From the NCBI GenBank assembly GCA_022571615.1, contig JACZXM010000263.1, positions 1 to 5,217 of the forward strand: 5,217 nucleotides of DNA, in the 5' to 3' direction. The position numbers and the translations under genes are program-made. The stretch comes from Acidobacteriota bacterium (lineage in GTDB: Bacteria > Acidobacteriota > UBA890 > WLXD01). The notes beneath the pieces are model-generated. The model did not search any database. It saw nothing but the letters and a program-made list of their open reading frames with translations, and was not told the DNA's origin. This document shows positions 5,113 to 5,217 of this stretch, one piece after another (position 1 is the stretch's first letter; every line of letters begins with the position of its first letter).

Positions 5113-5217
5113 CCAGTGGCAGCTCGCGCTCCCTAACGGCCTCAGCCGCGTAGAGCATGGCCTCGCGGATGTCGCCTGGCTCGAGGTCCGGATAGGCGTC
5201 CAGGATCTCCTGCTCGC
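5081..5217 (-). CDS. DUF433-family protein (VapB-like antitoxin type), C-terminal 44 residues, cut by window edge
   Basis: Reading leftwards from 5215 to the TGA at 5083-5081 gives 44 residues: EQEILDAYPDLEPGDIREAM, then LYAAEAVRERELPLV and a short tail MRPSMVESA. The block ILxxYPxLxxxDIRxAlxYAAE is the recognisable C-terminal end of DUF433 proteins, small helix-turn-helix proteins often paired with a PIN-like DUF5615 toxin and thought to be its antitoxin. The start and N-terminal part are outside the window. The gene converges on higA and their 3' ends overlap by 32 bases. In the usual pair the toxin gene follows the antitoxin directly; here that position holds antisense higA, so no partner is present downstream. 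Confidence 0.83.
   Translation of the reverse strand, partial: EQEILDAYPDLEPGDIREAMLYAAEAVRERELPLVMRPSMVESA

Overview
The window is GC-rich with dense coding on both strands. Gene content (a YhaO/YhaN repair pair, a toxin-first higBA module, a DUF433 gene and an IS110-family transposase) suggests a high-GC proteobacterium. The species cannot be named from this sequence, and the phylum is an inference.

Layout. Positions 1-2513 (minus strand) hold a two-gene operon. yhaO (1176-2513) encodes an SbcD/Mre11-like metallophosphoesterase. yhaN (1-1179, cut by the window edge) encodes an SbcC/Rad50-like coiled-coil ATPase. The genes overlap by 4 bases (ATGA). Positions 2514-3248 hold no convincing gene but are rich in hairpins. 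Positions 3249-4289 (minus) encode an intact 346-residue IS110-family DEDD transposase. Its Shine-Dalgarno sequence lies inside a hairpin, and a foldable leader continues to about 4402. Positions 4466-5112 (plus) are a promoter, a palindromic operator candidate and the toxin-antitoxin pair higB-higA. Positions 5081-5217 (minus) are the C-terminal end of a DUF433 protein that overlaps higA tail to tail.

How the parts fit together. YhaO and YhaN probably form a nuclease-ATPase complex acting on DNA ends. The IS lies upstream of yhaO in the same orientation, so it could have separated the operon from its original promoter or could supply read-through transcription. higBA looks like a self-contained, autoregulated module. 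The orphan-looking DUF433 antitoxin beside it suggests an accessory locus that has exchanged toxin-antitoxin genes.

The most interesting signal is around the transposase. IS110-family enzymes are guided by an element-encoded bridge RNA or seekRNA, located 5' of the gene in the IS110 group and 3' of it in the IS1111 group. Just 8 bases past the transposase stop, a perfect 11-bp long-range inverted repeat (3098-3108 with 3230-3240) encloses a nested 7-bp stem. This is a candidate guide RNA of the 3' type. The 5' leader is also structured, so both placements are reported as competing hypotheses. No RNA folding or database comparison was run.
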